Part shown: positions 34,717-43,738 of the stretch, in pieces | Position numbering within the stretch: position 1 is the first letter of the stretch | Layout: each line of letters opens with the position of its first letter | NCBI RefSeq assembly: GCF_003752155.1 | Contig: NZ_RJVG01000006.1 | Location: 233,672 to 297,671, forward strand | Length of the DNA stretch: 64,000 bases | Source: Mobilisporobacter senegalensis | GTDB taxonomy: Bacteria > Bacillota > Clostridia > Lachnospirales > Lachnospiraceae | Direction: 5' to 3' | Program-made: the position numbers and the translations under genes | The notes under the pieces: model-generated | Seen by the model: the letters and a program-made list of their open reading frames with translations, nothing else | Databases searched by the model: none | Told to the model about the DNA's origin: nothing

Positions 34717-36229
34717 CCTTATCGCCTCCTGCTATATGATGCATAATCGCTGCCTGAGAAATTTCTCTTCCTTTTAATTCCATGACTTTTCTCATATCTC
34801 TTAAGATAACCATACGTCCACAGCATCTTAACATTTCATCTATTTCAGAAGAAATAAATATCACTCCCATTCCCTGCTTTGCCAGATCAATAACAATCTT
34901 GAGGATTTCTGCCTTTGTACCAATATCAATTCCTCTGGTAGGTTCATCTAACATTAGCAGGTTCGGATCAGTGGCCAGCCATCTGGCAAGAATTACTTTC
35001 TGCTGATTTCCTCCACTGAGATTCTTGATCTTTTGATCTTTGGATGGAGTTTTTATCTCTAATTTTTCAATATACTCATCTGCAATTCTACTTGCTTCTC
35101 TTTTTGAAATAGACTTGAATAAACCTTGTTTTGCCTGTAAGGCCAGAATGATATTATCCCGAATGGATAAGTCTCCGACAATTCCCTCGGTTTTTCTATT
35201 TTCAGGACAAAAAGCAATTCCGTTTTTTATAGCAGCTAAAGTATTTTTTAGGAATATTTTCTTCCCTTTGATTTCAATCGTCCCTTTTTCCAAGGAATCA
35301 ATTCCAAATATTATTCTTGCAATTTCTGAACGTCCTGAACCAAGTAATCCTGACAACCCCAATACTTCTCCTTGCCTGATACTTAAATCCAGGTTCTTTA
35401 TTGTTCCAAGACCAGATACTTCCTTTAATTCTAAGAATGTATCACCGCTATTGTATTCTTCTTCATAACTGACCATCGTTCTATTCAACTGAGCATAATC
35501 TTTTCCTATCATTTTCCCTACCAATTCCACTTTTGGTAAGTTTGCTGTTTCATAAGTGCCTACATATTCGCCATTTCGAAGTACTGTAATACGGTCAGTG
35601 ATTTCATAAACCTGATCGATAAAATGTGTAACAAATATAATTCCCATTCCATCCTTCTTTAAGCGCCTCATGATTTCAAATAATTTATTAACTTCATTGG
35701 TCGATAAGCTGGAAGTCGGTTCATCTAAAATCAATACTTTTGCTCTAATATCACATGCTCTTGCAATAGCTATCATTTGCTGGATTGCAACAGAATACTG
35801 ATCCAGATCCTTTGTGACATCAATATCCAGATCAAATTTTTCTAATAGGATTCTTGCATTGACATAAATGGTTTTCCAATCGATTCGTCCCTTTTTTCTT
35901 GGTTCCCTTCCAATATAAATATTTTCTGCTACTGATAGATTTGGACACAAATTTACCTCCTGATAAACAGAACTAATGCCAATTTTTTGCCCTTCCTGAG
36001 GAGTTTTGGGATAGATCTCTTTCCCCTCAAGGGTGATTAATCCAGTATCCCGTTCTTCAACACCAGTAAGAACTTTAATTAATGTAGATTTTCCCGCCCC
36101 ATTTTCTCCAAGGAGTGCATGTATTTCTCCACCTTGTAATTGGAATCTGACATCTTTTAAGGCAATTACAGCTGATGTATAACTTTTAGAAATATGATGC
36201 GCTTCTAATAAATAGTTTTGTGTACTCAT
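34709..36229 (-). CDS. Sugar ABC transporter ATPase with two nucleotide-binding domains, YtfR type
   Basis: This is a 506-residue RbsA-family ATPase. The N-terminal half has Walker A GENGAGKST and Walker B VLILDEPTSSLS. The C-terminal half has the signature LSGGNQQKV and Walker B LMLDEPTRGID, with a degenerate Walker A (GLLGSGRSE), as is normal in this family. The start MSTQNYLLEAHHISK at 36229 was preferred over the frame opening at 36328, because the extra residues have no family counterpart and would run into the 132-bp repeat. RBS AAGGTAGG is nearby. Confidence 0.92.
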   Translation of the reverse strand: MSTQNYLLEAHHISKSYTSAVIALKDVRFQLQGGEIHALLGENGAGKSTLIKVLTGVEERDTGLITLEGKEIYPKTPQEGQKIGISSVYQEVNLCPNLSVAENIYIGREPRKKGRIDWKTIYVNARILLEKFDLDIDVTKDLDQYSVAIQQMIAIARACDIRAKVLILDEPTSSLSTNEVNKLFEIMRRLKKDGMGIIFVTHFIDQVYEITDRITVLRNGEYVGTYETANLPKVELVGKMIGKDYAQLNRTMVSYEEEYNSGDTFLELKEVSGLGTIKNLDLSIRQGEVLGLSGLLGSGRSEIARIIFGIDSLEKGTIEIKGKKIFLKNTLAAIKNGIAFCPENRKTEGIVGDLSIRDNIILALQAKQGLFKSISKREASRIADEYIEKLEIKTPSKDQKIKNLSGGNQQKVILARWLATDPNLLMLDEPTRGIDIGTKAEILKIVIDLAKQGMGVIFISSEIDEMLRCCGRMVILRDMRKVMELKGREISQAAIMHHIAGGDKDE

Positions 36230-36246
36230 ATAATACCTACCTTTCC

Positions 36247-36378
36247 ATTTTATCTGATGACTACCAGCTGTAAAACTCCCGCTTTTAAAGTGGGAGATAA
36301 CAGCTGCTACGTCCCTAGATAAGTTCAACTAAGATTCAGATGTGATAAAAACCACACCTGAATCAAGTTTCACTTTAT
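36247..36378. repeat. 132-bp two-hairpin intercistronic repeat, copy 2
   Basis: It is identical in length to 953-1084, with six substitutions and no gaps. It lies between the YtfQ-like binding-protein gene and the ATPase gene, 18 bp before the ATPase start. One substitution in the first hairpin leaves a G-U pair only when read on the minus strand. One in the second hairpin leaves G-U only on the plus strand, so the functional strand is not settled. Confidence 0.85.
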
Positions 36379-36421
36379 GTGTAAACTCTTTGTCAAGCTG
36401 GAAAACCACCCTGGTATTTAA

Positions 36422-36449
36422 AATGGAAAGTGGCAAGCCACTTTCCATT
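36422..36449 (-). terminator. Perfect hairpin after the YtfQ-like gene
   Basis: A 13-bp perfect stem AATGGAAAGTGGC/GCCACTTTCCATT with a two-base loop is followed on the minus strand by TTTTAAAT. It probably acts as a partial terminator or 3' stabiliser, letting the binding protein exceed the membrane components. Confidence 0.65.
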
Positions 36450-36462
36450 GTCACTGAACAAA

Positions 36463-37494
36463 TTAATATTTACGATTTGGCAAATCATCTGCAGCTGTTT
36501 CCTGGCGATAAATTCCTTCTTCCGATTTAATCCATTTATCAACAGTTTCCCCTGCCTTTAATTTTCTACAAGTGTCAAAGAATTGTTCTCCTAATAATGG
36601 ATTACATTCTACAGTAACGTTTGCTTCTCCTGCTGCCATAGCTTCAAAAATACCTTTAACGCCATCGACGGATACCGTTTTAATATCTACACCAGGTTTT
36701 AGCCCAGCTTCTTTAATCGCTTCAATAGCACCAAGCATCATGTCATCATTATGAGCATATACACCTTTAATATCTGAGCCATATGTCTTTAGGAAAGATT
36801 CCATAACTTCTTTTCCTTTTGCTCTTGTAAAATCACCGGTCTGTGATTCTAAAATTTCAATATTCGGATGATTTGCTGCAATTTCATCATCAAAACCTTT
36901 TTTACGGTCATTTGCTGCAGAAGCACCTACCGTACCTTCAAGTTCAACGATTTTACCTTCATCACCAAGTAATGTAGCCATTTCGATTGCTGCATTCTTA
37001 CCTTCTTCAATGAAATCTGAACCAATAAATGTTGAATATAAGCTTTCATCTACTTTAGCCATACGATCAACTAATACGATTGGGATTCCTGCATCTTTTG
37101 CCTCTGTAAATACCGCATCCCATCCTGTTTCAACAACTGGAGCTAAACCAATAACGTCTACACCCATTTCAATAAATGACTTAATTGCTTTGATTTGATT
37201 TTCTTGTTTTTGTTGAGCATCTGCAAATTTTAAATCGATAGTATCTACATTTTGTCCTGCATAGAATTGAATAGATGCTGTTTCAGCATCACGCCAGCCA
37301 GATTCCTGTCCAATTTGAGCGAAGCCGACCACTAATTTATCATTCCCGGATTTTTCTTCCTTTGGTGCTTCCGCTTCTTCCTCTACCTTAGTTTCAGGTT
37401 CTGTAGAGACAGGAGTTTCTTTCTGTCCACAGCCAACAAATAATGCTGCTACCATTGAAGTACACAATAGGATGCTTAATAACTTTTTCTTCAT
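36463..37494 (-). CDS. Furanose-type sugar-binding lipoprotein, YtfQ family
   Basis: This is a 343-residue Peripla_BP_4 lipoprotein. Its signal ends in lipobox LFVGC, followed by an acidic/Pro linker. The binding fold begins VVGFAQIGQESGWRDAE and contains APVVETGWD, SDFIEEGK, ELEGTVGASAANDRKKGF and HNDDMMLGA, all close to the galactofuranose-binding YtfQ pattern as I know it. The start at ATG 37494 has an ideal AAAGGAGG; the upstream frame to 37605 is non-conserved and crosses the promoter. Ligand candidates are galactofuranose, arabinofuranose or free arabinose/galactose. GH43 in the locus favours arabinose. Confidence 0.9.
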   Translation of the reverse strand: MKKKLLSILLCTSMVAALFVGCGQKETPVSTEPETKVEEEAEAPKEEKSGNDKLVVGFAQIGQESGWRDAETASIQFYAGQNVDTIDLKFADAQQKQENQIKAIKSFIEMGVDVIGLAPVVETGWDAVFTEAKDAGIPIVLVDRMAKVDESLYSTFIGSDFIEEGKNAAIEMATLLGDEGKIVELEGTVGASAANDRKKGFDDEIAANHPNIEILESQTGDFTRAKGKEVMESFLKTYGSDIKGVYAHNDDMMLGAIEAIKEAGLKPGVDIKTVSVDGVKGIFEAMAAGEANVTVECNPLLGEQFFDTCRKLKAGETVDKWIKSEEGIYRQETAADDLPNRKY

Positions 37495-37539
37495 AAAATA
37501 TCCTCCTTTATTTTGGGTATTTCTACCTTTGATAAACTC

Positions 37540-37545
37540 ATTATA
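37540..37545 (-). promoter_or_regulatory. Candidate -10 box of the importer operon
   Basis: TATAAT reads on the minus strand 46 bp before the YtfQ-like start. The -35 region is poor (AAGACT or AAAGAC), consistent with activation. Upstream the perfect palindrome ATGATATATCAT lies at 37622-37633. Confidence 0.4.
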
Positions 37546-37707
37546 GTGATATTCCTTTTTAAAGTCTTTACGAAAAGATGAGAATAGTTTACAAATATTT
37601 AGCACTGGGGTTAGGTATATAATGATATATCATATATGACGCTTTGCCCTGGGAGTATTAGAGCCAAGGGGGAGAAATATCTTTCAAAAGTATTGTTACA
37701 GCTAAAC

Positions 37708-37730
37708 AATTTTCTGCATGGCTGAACTGT
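37708..37730. repeat. Relic of the palindromic element
   Basis: AATTTTCTGCATGGCTGAACTGT matches only the right end of the elements at 13.2, 42.9 and 62.3 kb. A degenerate ATATGACGCTTTGCC at about 37636 recalls their side region. No intact inverted repeat remains. The rest of 37606-37867 shows no ORF. (The 23-base end is quoted here in two parts: AATTTTCTGC and ATGGCTGAACTGT.). Confidence 0.6.
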
Positions 37731-37867
37731 ACGAAATATTACTAGGGCAAATTCTCTTTTATAATGTGTTAGAAAATGGTAGTTTTTTAATTTTTAATAT
37801 AGTACAATAATTCTAAATAGTTGGTAAATATCAGATATAACGAACGAATATGAGAGGATGATATAAA

Positions 37868-38476
37868 GTGATAATTGATGAATATTTAGCAAAAGTAGTA
37901 AACAGTTTGCCGGAACATCCAGAGTTTATGCCTTCAAATGTTGATGTAAAGGCAGAACAAATTAAAATGATAATGATTAATGAAGCAATGCCTGATAATA
38001 TTGAGGATTATTTTTATAGCCCGGCGAAAACAGCAGAATTTGCATGTGCAGCAGTTGAGCTCTTTAATAAAGCCGGCAAAGAGGTAAATAAAATAGATGA
38101 TATTCTTAATATGGGAATTTATATAACAAGCGCTGTAAAATGCCCAAAGAAAGATTCTATCATTCCGGGTACAATTATAAAAGAACATTCTTTTCTATTA
38201 GAAGAAGAGCTTAAGTTATTCCCAAATTTAAAGGTAATAATGTTAATGGGGGATGTAGCCAAAAAATCCATGAATATGATTTCGAAACGTACTACAAAAA
38301 AGAATGTCATTCCTTCAATTGCTACCTATAAGATCAGACAGGATGATTTCTTTTATAAGGACATACAAGTTATCCCTTCTTATATCATGACAGGGCCTAA
38401 TCTTCTAATTGAGAAAAGTAAAGTGACTATGATAGTTGAAGACATTCAAAAGGGGCTTAGAATATTAAATTTATAG
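37868..38476 (+). CDS. Uracil-DNA glycosylase family protein
   Basis: This is a 202-residue cytoplasmic protein resembling the uracil-DNA glycosylase superfamily. It shows an early MIMINEAMPDNIEDYFYS motif, GIYITSAVKCPKKD in the position of the substrate loop, and LKVIMLMGDVAKKSMN in the core strand. The C-terminal SYIMTGPNLLIEK segment occupies the place of the second catalytic loop. Canonical family-1 residues are absent, so activity on uracil is uncertain. The start is GTG 37868 with GAGAGG upstream. It stands alone and divergent from the sugar operon. Confidence 0.7.
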   Translation: MIIDEYLAKVVNSLPEHPEFMPSNVDVKAEQIKMIMINEAMPDNIEDYFYSPAKTAEFACAAVELFNKAGKEVNKIDDILNMGIYITSAVKCPKKDSIIPGTIIKEHSFLLEEELKLFPNLKVIMLMGDVAKKSMNMISKRTTKKNVIPSIATYKIRQDDFFYKDIQVIPSYIMTGPNLLIEKSKVTMIVEDIQKGLRILNL

Positions 38477-38512
38477 CAGAAGGAAAAGATTAGATACCCA
38501 GAATAAAAATTT

Positions 38513-38538
38513 AGCACCTGGCCTTAAGGTCAGGTGCT
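38513..38538. terminator. Bidirectional terminator between convergent genes
   Basis: AGCACCTGGCC/GGTCAGGTGCT with a TTAA loop (10 Watson-Crick pairs) is followed by T-rich DNA on both strands. It ends the glycosylase-like gene and the chemoreceptor gene. Confidence 0.8.
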
Positions 38539-38544
38539 ATCTTT

Positions 38545-40551
38545 CTATACTTCTTTTAAACTAAATTTCATAACTAAATCATTTAAATGATTCATTTGAT
38601 CTGTTAATTGTTCACTAATTGCGGAACTTTCTTCTGCTGTTGCAGCATTTTCTTCCACAATTGCTGATATTTCTTCCACTTCTTTTGATACTTTGCCCAT
38701 TGCCTGAGCCTGTTTCATAGAATCACCGGTAATCTTATTCACATATTCTGTTATGTTGCTCGTTGCTTCAATTATCCTGCCAAGTGATTCTGTGGCATTA
38801 TCCGCTATTTTATTTCCATTCTGTGATAAATAGATGGTATTACTGATTAATTCTGTTGTCGTTTTTGTTGCCTGCGCGCTCTTCGCGGCAAGCTGCCCCA
38901 CATTCTCTGCAATAACCGTAAATCCTTTTCCTGCTTCTCCGGCTCTTGCTGCTTCTATGGCAGCATTTAAAGCAAGCAAGTTTGTTTGATCAGCAATTTC
39001 CTCAATCTCTTTTATAATATAACTTATTTTTGTGGAAGCTTCATCTATCTGATGCATATATTGGACAACTTCCATCATCTGGGTTTTCCCCTGCTCAATA
39101 ACTTCTCGTGCATTGTTTACCATTTCTGTTGCATTCTGGGCACTTTTTGAGTTACTCTCAATCTGCAACGTGATATTATTAATGGTATTATTAACCTTTG
39201 ATACGGAGATTGCCTGCCCAGTTGCTCCTTCAGATAGAAATTGTGCTCCTTCTAATACCTGATTTGAATTCTTTGCGACTGATTCAGAAGAATTTTGTAT
39301 TTGCCGCAGTGTATTATTCAGCTCATTCACAATATCTAAAATTGCAATCTTAATTGGTGCAAAATCCCCACTATATTCCCTTGTGATACTGATATCAAAA
39401 TTACCTTCTGACATTCTTTTTAAACAATATTTAATATCTGTGATCACATTATGTAGTTCTTCAATTGTTTTAGCGATCTGTGCCGCAAGTATTGCTCCTT
39501 CTTCCTGTGACGTAATGGTTGGGATCTCTGTTGTCAGATCTCCACCAGATAACAATTTAATACGATCAGTACATAAAGTAATTGGTGCAGTAATGATACC
39601 AGCCATCTTCCTGACTGCCAAATTCACAAGATACAATATTGCTAACGTTATTAATATAATGATAAATACTGTTAAATATATACTTTGAGTAAATTCAAAG
39701 GAAGAAGCAGATACACCTATGCTCCATCCATTTGAGTTCAAAATTGGTGCATAAGATTCTATTTTTCTCTTTCCATCTGAATAATATTGTTCAAAACCTT
39801 TTTCGCCCCGAATCATCTTTTGCTGAATAGATGCTATTTTCTTATAGGAAGGATTCTTTTTTGATAATTCAATGGGGTTATGTTGCTCCAGAACCTTCTC
39901 TATGTCATTGTGGGCTATAATATCACCATTTTTATTAATGATATAACCACTGCCTGTCTTCCCAATATTGATTTGTTTTACTAAATCACTTAATATTGTC
40001 GCATCCCCTACTACAATTATCATCCCTTTAAACAAATCGTCTTTTACAATGGGTGCAGTAAAAACCGTTGATAATTCTCCAGTTTCTTTTGAGATGATAA
40101 GATCTGCCACTTCTGGCTTTAAATTAGTTTTAGAATCTATAAAATATTGTTCCTTTGAGACATCACTGCCGTTACTGCATAAACCGTTTGCATCACAATA
40201 AGTGGCAGAAATAAATCCATTCCGCTTTACAAATCTCTCTAAACGGTTCCTGCATATAATATCTTCTGCATTCACATAATCCGTATCAAAAGTACTATCA
40301 TATGCCAATTCAGAAATCATATTGAGATACCCTTCAAGTTTGCTGGATACGTCATCAGCTGCAATCTGGGCTGTCACTGTCATATTCTTTTCAAGCAGAT
40401 TAATCGTACCAAAATAGTTAGCCATAATTGCACAGCCGCTAATTAAGAGAATTGCTATTGTTAATATAGAAATTGTATTCTTTCGTATGATTGTTCTAAT
40501 ACTCTTTAGATCTTTCCTGCTGTTCTTTTTATCTTTTAGTAACCGTTTCAA
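38545..40551 (-). CDS. Methyl-accepting chemotaxis protein with a dCache-type sensor
   Basis: This is a 668-residue receptor. TM1 is at about residues 28-50, followed by an extracellular Cache region (about 50-290) with [18 protein letters not shown] and TM2 at about 292-316. Two HAMP-like linkers follow, then a cytoplasmic signalling domain with the hairpin tip [27 protein letters not shown]. No CheR-tethering pentapeptide is seen at the C-terminus. The start is TTG 40551 with AGGAGG seven bases upstream; no ATG fits better. The gene follows an AraC-type response regulator by 62 bp on the same strand, so receptor production may be controlled by it. Confidence 0.92.
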   Translation of the reverse strand: MKRLLKDKKNSRKDLKSIRTIIRKNTISILTIAILLISGCAIMANYFGTINLLEKNMTVTAQIAADDVSSKLEGYLNMISELAYDSTFDTDYVNAEDIICRNRLERFVKRNGFISATYCDANGLCSNGSDVSKEQYFIDSKTNLKPEVADLIISKETGELSTVFTAPIVKDDLFKGMIIVVGDATILSDLVKQINIGKTGSGYIINKNGDIIAHNDIEKVLEQHNPIELSKKNPSYKKIASIQQKMIRGEKGFEQYYSDGKRKIESYAPILNSNGWSIGVSASSFEFTQSIYLTVFIIILITLAILYLVNLAVRKMAGIITAPITLCTDRIKLLSGGDLTTEIPTITSQEEGAILAAQIAKTIEELHNVITDIKYCLKRMSEGNFDISITREYSGDFAPIKIAILDIVNELNNTLRQIQNSSESVAKNSNQVLEGAQFLSEGATGQAISVSKVNNTINNITLQIESNSKSAQNATEMVNNAREVIEQGKTQMMEVVQYMHQIDEASTKISYIIKEIEEIADQTNLLALNAAIEAARAGEAGKGFTVIAENVGQLAAKSAQATKTTTELISNTIYLSQNGNKIADNATESLGRIIEATSNITEYVNKITGDSMKQAQAMGKVSKEVEEISAIVEENAATAEESSAISEQLTDQMNHLNDLVMKFSLKEV

Positions 40552-40613
40552 ATTATATCCTCCTCGTTTGTATTATTTATCAATTATCTTTTGAGTATTT
40601 GGTCTATAATTTT

Positions 40614-41834
40614 TTAATTATAATTTATATTTTTATCTAATACATTTTTTCTATAATCAACTGGTGACATTCCCGTTTCCTTTTTAAAAACGCTGCTGAA
40701 ATAATGTTGGGAAGAATATCCTACTTTTTCTGCAATTTCATATATTTTCATGTCATGTTGGCATAGTAATTCAATGGATTTACGGGTGCGGACTCTTGTA
40801 AGATAATCAACAAATGTAATTCCCACTTCTTTTTTAAAGAGCCTGCTTAGATGCTGTGGTGACAGATTCATATAATCTGCCATATCTAATAAAGAAAAGT
40901 CCTCCTTATTATAATTTTTCTCAATATACTCTTTCGCAATTTTAATTGGATTTGGACATTTTACAATTTCATTCATATTTCTGGTAAGAACTCTGTAATG
41001 ACTTAGAATTTCCTGGTATTCTCCCCCGACTTCCTGAAGCATTATGATCTTCGCCGGTAAATATGCAGAAACTGTTTCATAGTATTTATTATTTATCTCA
41101 TTTAAATTACTTCTATTTATACTTTCTGATATTAATACCAGATTGTTATTACTATCCCGGAATGAATAAATAGGTGATAATTCTTCAAAAACTTCTTTTG
41201 CTATGTTTTCCGCTGCGTAATATAATAAATCGTTATCCCATTTATCCTCCACCTCTCCATTTTCCATATATTCTAAATGAATTAAAGTGATAAGAAATGG
41301 ATTCGGTAATTTAATGGATAAATAGTCTGCCTTTTCTAAAAAATCTATATTACTGTAATGTCCTTTTAACCATTTATTGATGGTATCTGTAATAATCTTT
41401 GTACTATTGTCATTCAATAATTTTTTAGCCTGATCAATATACTTTTGCCCGGAATTCTTCTCTTCTATTATTTTGATCACTTTATCAAGTGAATAATTAA
41501 AAGTCTCCTCCATAAGGGGCTTTAGTAGATATTCATTCACACCGAGCCTTAAAGCCTGCCTGGCATATTCGAAATCATCATATCCGGTTATTATGATCAC
41601 TACAGCATTGGGTTGAATTTCTTTTAATTTCTCGATAAATTGGAATCCATTCAGAAATGGCATATTAATATCCACAAATAATACATCTAACTGTGTTTTT
41701 TCTGCTATTTCCAATGCAATTTCTCCATCTTCAGCTTCAGCTACTACTTCTATTGTGTCATATTTTTTCAATAGCCTTATAATTCCTCTGCGAATAATAT
41801 CTTCGTCATCAGCCACTAATGCTCTATAAGTCAT
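40614..41834 (-). CDS. Response regulator, AraC-type DNA-binding output (YesN family)
   Basis: This is a 406-residue protein. The N-terminal receiver domain has acidic pair Asp10/Glu11, phospho-acceptor Asp55 (FVDINMP), and Lys105 (LLKP). A divergent middle region follows. The C-terminal AraC domain (about 305-400) has two helix-turn-helix units (SLLDMADYMNLSPQHLSRLFKKE and KIYEIAEKVGYSSQHYF). The usual partner, a YesM kinase, is not adjacent. Two unpartnered kinases lie at 2617 and 30756, so this could serve one of them. RBS GGGGG precedes ATG 41834. Confidence 0.93.
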   Translation of the reverse strand: MTYRALVADDEDIIRRGIIRLLKKYDTIEVVAEAEDGEIALEIAEKTQLDVLFVDINMPFLNGFQFIEKLKEIQPNAVVIIITGYDDFEYARQALRLGVNEYLLKPLMEETFNYSLDKVIKIIEEKNSGQKYIDQAKKLLNDNSTKIITDTINKWLKGHYSNIDFLEKADYLSIKLPNPFLITLIHLEYMENGEVEDKWDNDLLYYAAENIAKEVFEELSPIYSFRDSNNNLVLISESINRSNLNEINNKYYETVSAYLPAKIIMLQEVGGEYQEILSHYRVLTRNMNEIVKCPNPIKIAKEYIEKNYNKEDFSLLDMADYMNLSPQHLSRLFKKEVGITFVDYLTRVRTRKSIELLCQHDMKIYEIAEKVGYSSQHYFSSVFKKETGMSPVDYRKNVLDKNINYN

Positions 41835-42010
41835 TGTGCAATCCCCCTAACCCTAATACATGCCAATACTTAATTAATACTTTAGTATTGCTAGTGAATC
41901 TTGATCTGCCCATATTTAACACATTAATTATATCATTGATTTCAGTATAAAGGCTTTGCAAAATTTTAACTTTAGTGTTTAAATATTTGCTTAACCATTT
42001 TAATTATATA

Positions 42011-42038
42011 CAAAAAAGGAAGTCTGAATGACTCCCTT
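42011..42038 (-). terminator. Terminator after the MmcQ/YjbR gene
   Basis: On the minus strand AAGGGAGTC pairs with GACTTCCTT (one mismatch) and is followed by six T residues. The stretch up to 41835 otherwise holds only the leader of the response regulator gene. Confidence 0.65.
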
Positions 42039-42053
42039 CACAATGAGATATAT

Positions 42054-42395
42054 TTATTTTTTCTTCTTTGGCTTGACTAAATCATAACTTTCCAACAATA
42101 ATCTTTCTATATCCTTATCTGGAACTGAACCATCCATGATTATGGTATTCCAGTATTTTTTATTCATATGATAGCCTGGGATAATAGATGAATAAGCATT
42201 TCTCCAAAAATCAATCCATTCCGGATCGCATTTTATATTAATCCATAAATAATCAGACCTGTTAAAAACCATGGCAAATGTCTTTTTATTTCCAAAGCAG
42301 CGCATCACCGTTACATTACTATCGTGGAATGGATAATCCTCATAAGTGCCAGGAAAAGAAAGACAATATTTAATTATATCCTCTCTGGTATTCAT
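42054..42395 (-). CDS. MmcQ/YjbR (DUF419) family protein
   Basis: This is a small cytoplasmic protein of about 113 residues with the family layout. It begins with an N-terminal helix (TREDIIKYCLSFPGTYEDYPF), then a beta-sheet including KKTFAMVFNRSDYLWINIKCDPE, then PGYHMNKKYWNTI and a C-terminal SYDLVKPKKKK tail. The fold is CyaY-like; members are often called DNA-binding but the function is not established. ATG 42395 was chosen over the frame start at 42413 because AGTAGGTG is correctly placed. It follows a zinc-ribbon membrane protein gene by 24 bp. Confidence 0.85.
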   Translation of the reverse strand: MNTREDIIKYCLSFPGTYEDYPFHDSNVTVMRCFGNKKTFAMVFNRSDYLWINIKCDPEWIDFWRNAYSSIIPGYHMNKKYWNTIIMDGSVPDKDIERLLLESYDLVKPKKKK

Positions 42396-42419
42396 ACTTA
42401 CACCTACTAACACTTTTGA

Positions 42420-42812
42420 TTATGTCCTCTTTATAAATTCTGTTCTGCACTTTGGACAAGTAATACAGATCTTACCTTTGCCTCTGGGTACGCGTATGGT
42501 TGTCTTACATTTCGGACAAGTGTAATATTTATGAGTTTTCGTTCCGGTCACATTTCGTTTACCCTTTAGAAATTTGCCCTTTACAGTATTTATAAACATA
42601 GTATACTGATAATTCTCTTTCATACGCTTATTAATATCTTTGGATAAAATACGATAAATGGCATATATAAAAGGAATATAAGAAACTGTAATTAATATGT
42701 TGCTACGAGTCAGAGTTCCAATAAGAGAAATTACCAATGAAAGAATTACTAACCCTTGGGAAAACTGATCAAAACCATATCTACCAGACATAAACTGTCT
42801 AAACCGATTCAT
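42420..42812 (-). CDS. Small zinc-ribbon membrane protein
   Basis: This protein of about 130 residues has two hydrophobic helices (about residues 20-60) and a positively charged linker. A C-terminal zinc ribbon with two CPKC knuckle motifs follows (YTCPKCKTTIRVPRGKGKIC and TCPKCRTEF). I do not know a defined function; such proteins are common single-copy unknowns in clostridia. Start ATG 42812 has GAGGTG upstream. The promoter side faces the palindromic repeat array. Confidence 0.75.
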   Translation of the reverse strand: MNRFRQFMSGRYGFDQFSQGLVILSLVISLIGTLTRSNILITVSYIPFIYAIYRILSKDINKRMKENYQYTMFINTVKGKFLKGKRNVTGTKTHKYYTCPKCKTTIRVPRGKGKICITCPKCRTEFIKRT

Positions 42813-42893
42813 TTTCTTCACCTCATGTCCAATATACAATATTCTGAGGATTTATTCCATAAAAAAACTATAAACAATCTATTATATTTTGAT

Positions 42894-43204
42894 ACAGTTC
42901 AGCCATGCAGAAATCAACTTAGAAATAGCCCGTGGGTGCTTGCACACTAAGGGTAATTTCTAAGTTGATTTCTATATGGCGCTCTGCCTAAGCGAGATGC
43001 AGCAAAGCGAAATCGAGCTTATGGCTGAACTGTAATTTATAATATATTTAGCTACTAAATCGCACACTAAGGGTAATTTCTAAGTTGATTTCTATATGGC
43101 GCTCTGCCTAAACGAGATGCAGCGTAGCAAAATCGAGCTTATGGCTGAACTGTAATTTATAATATATTTAGCTACCAAATTATACACTAAAGACAATTTC
43201 TACA
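42894..43204. repeat. Palindromic element array downstream of leuD
   Basis: The complete unit, 42894-43033, is inverted relative to the 13-kb copy. It has ACAGTTCAGCCAT and ATGGCTGAACTGT ends, a side region GGCGCTCTGCC...AATCGAGCTT, and perfect 18-bp inner arms AGAAATCAACTTAGAAAT (42909-42926) against 42956-42973. A second unit (43034-43153, 120-bp period) lacks the left end and left arm. A third partial unit (43154-43204) runs into the 3' end of leuD, whose last codons resemble the arm sequence. The arms differ completely from those at 13.2 and 62.3 kb. Confidence 0.88.
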
Positions 43205-43693
43205 TTAATTCTTCTCATTAATATAATTAATCAGTCCTTCTGCTTTAATTATCTTTTGCATAAATTCCGGAAATGCCTGACCTGTATACTCTGTTCCTTT
43301 GGTTTTATCATAGATGATACCACTATCAAAATCGACTTCAACTTCATCTCCAGCTTCAATGTCTCTGGCAGCTTCCGGACATTCGATAATGGGAAGACCA
43401 ATATTGATTGCATTGCGATAAAAGATCCTTGCAAATGTTTCGGCAATAACACAGCTGATCCCTGCTGCTTTAATAGCAATTGGAGCATGTTCTCTTGATG
43501 AACCGCAACCAAAGTTTTTATTGGCAACCATGATATCACCTGGTTTTACTCTATTTACAAAATCTTTATCGATGTCTTCCATACATTTCTTCGCAAGTTC
43601 TGCCGGATCTGATGAATTCAAATATCTAGCTGGTATGATTACATCCGTATCCACATTATCACCATATTTGTGTACTATACCTCGTGCTTTCAT
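43205..43693 (-). CDS. leuD: 3-isopropylmalate dehydratase small subunit
   Basis: This 162-residue swivel-domain subunit works with LeuC to isomerise 2- to 3-isopropylmalate in leucine synthesis. Visible signatures are [15 protein letters not shown] near the N-terminus and [14 protein letters not shown] in the substrate loop. The short form (about 160 residues) pairs with the LeuC type seen next door. It starts 45 bp after leuC with AGGAGG. Its 3' end merges with a repeat array. leuA and leuB are not in the window. Confidence 0.95.
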   Translation of the reverse strand: MKARGIVHKYGDNVDTDVIIPARYLNSSDPAELAKKCMEDIDKDFVNRVKPGDIMVANKNFGCGSSREHAPIAIKAAGISCVIAETFARIFYRNAINIGLPIIECPEAARDIEAGDEVEVDFDSGIIYDKTKGTEYTGQAFPEFMQKIIKAEGLINYINEKN

Positions 43694-43738
43694 ATATGAC
43701 CTCCTAATATATATTCTGTAAGGCTGTTCTTTCCAAAT

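Noticed and set aside
36230..36328. N-terminal extension of the YtfR-like ATPase
   Set aside because: The extra 33 codons overlap the 132-bp repeat, lack a good RBS and have no family counterpart. The start at 36229 fits the RbsA/YtfR N-terminus.
37495..37605. N-terminal extension of the YtfQ-like protein
   Set aside because: It would place residues before a clear lipoprotein signal and runs through the promoter region. AAAGGAGG supports the start at 37494.
42894..43204. Integron attC-like sites
   Set aside because: The elements are variable palindromes with conserved ends, but the ends (GTTCAGC/GCTGAAC) do not match GTTRRRY/RYYYAAC, and no integrase gene is present.
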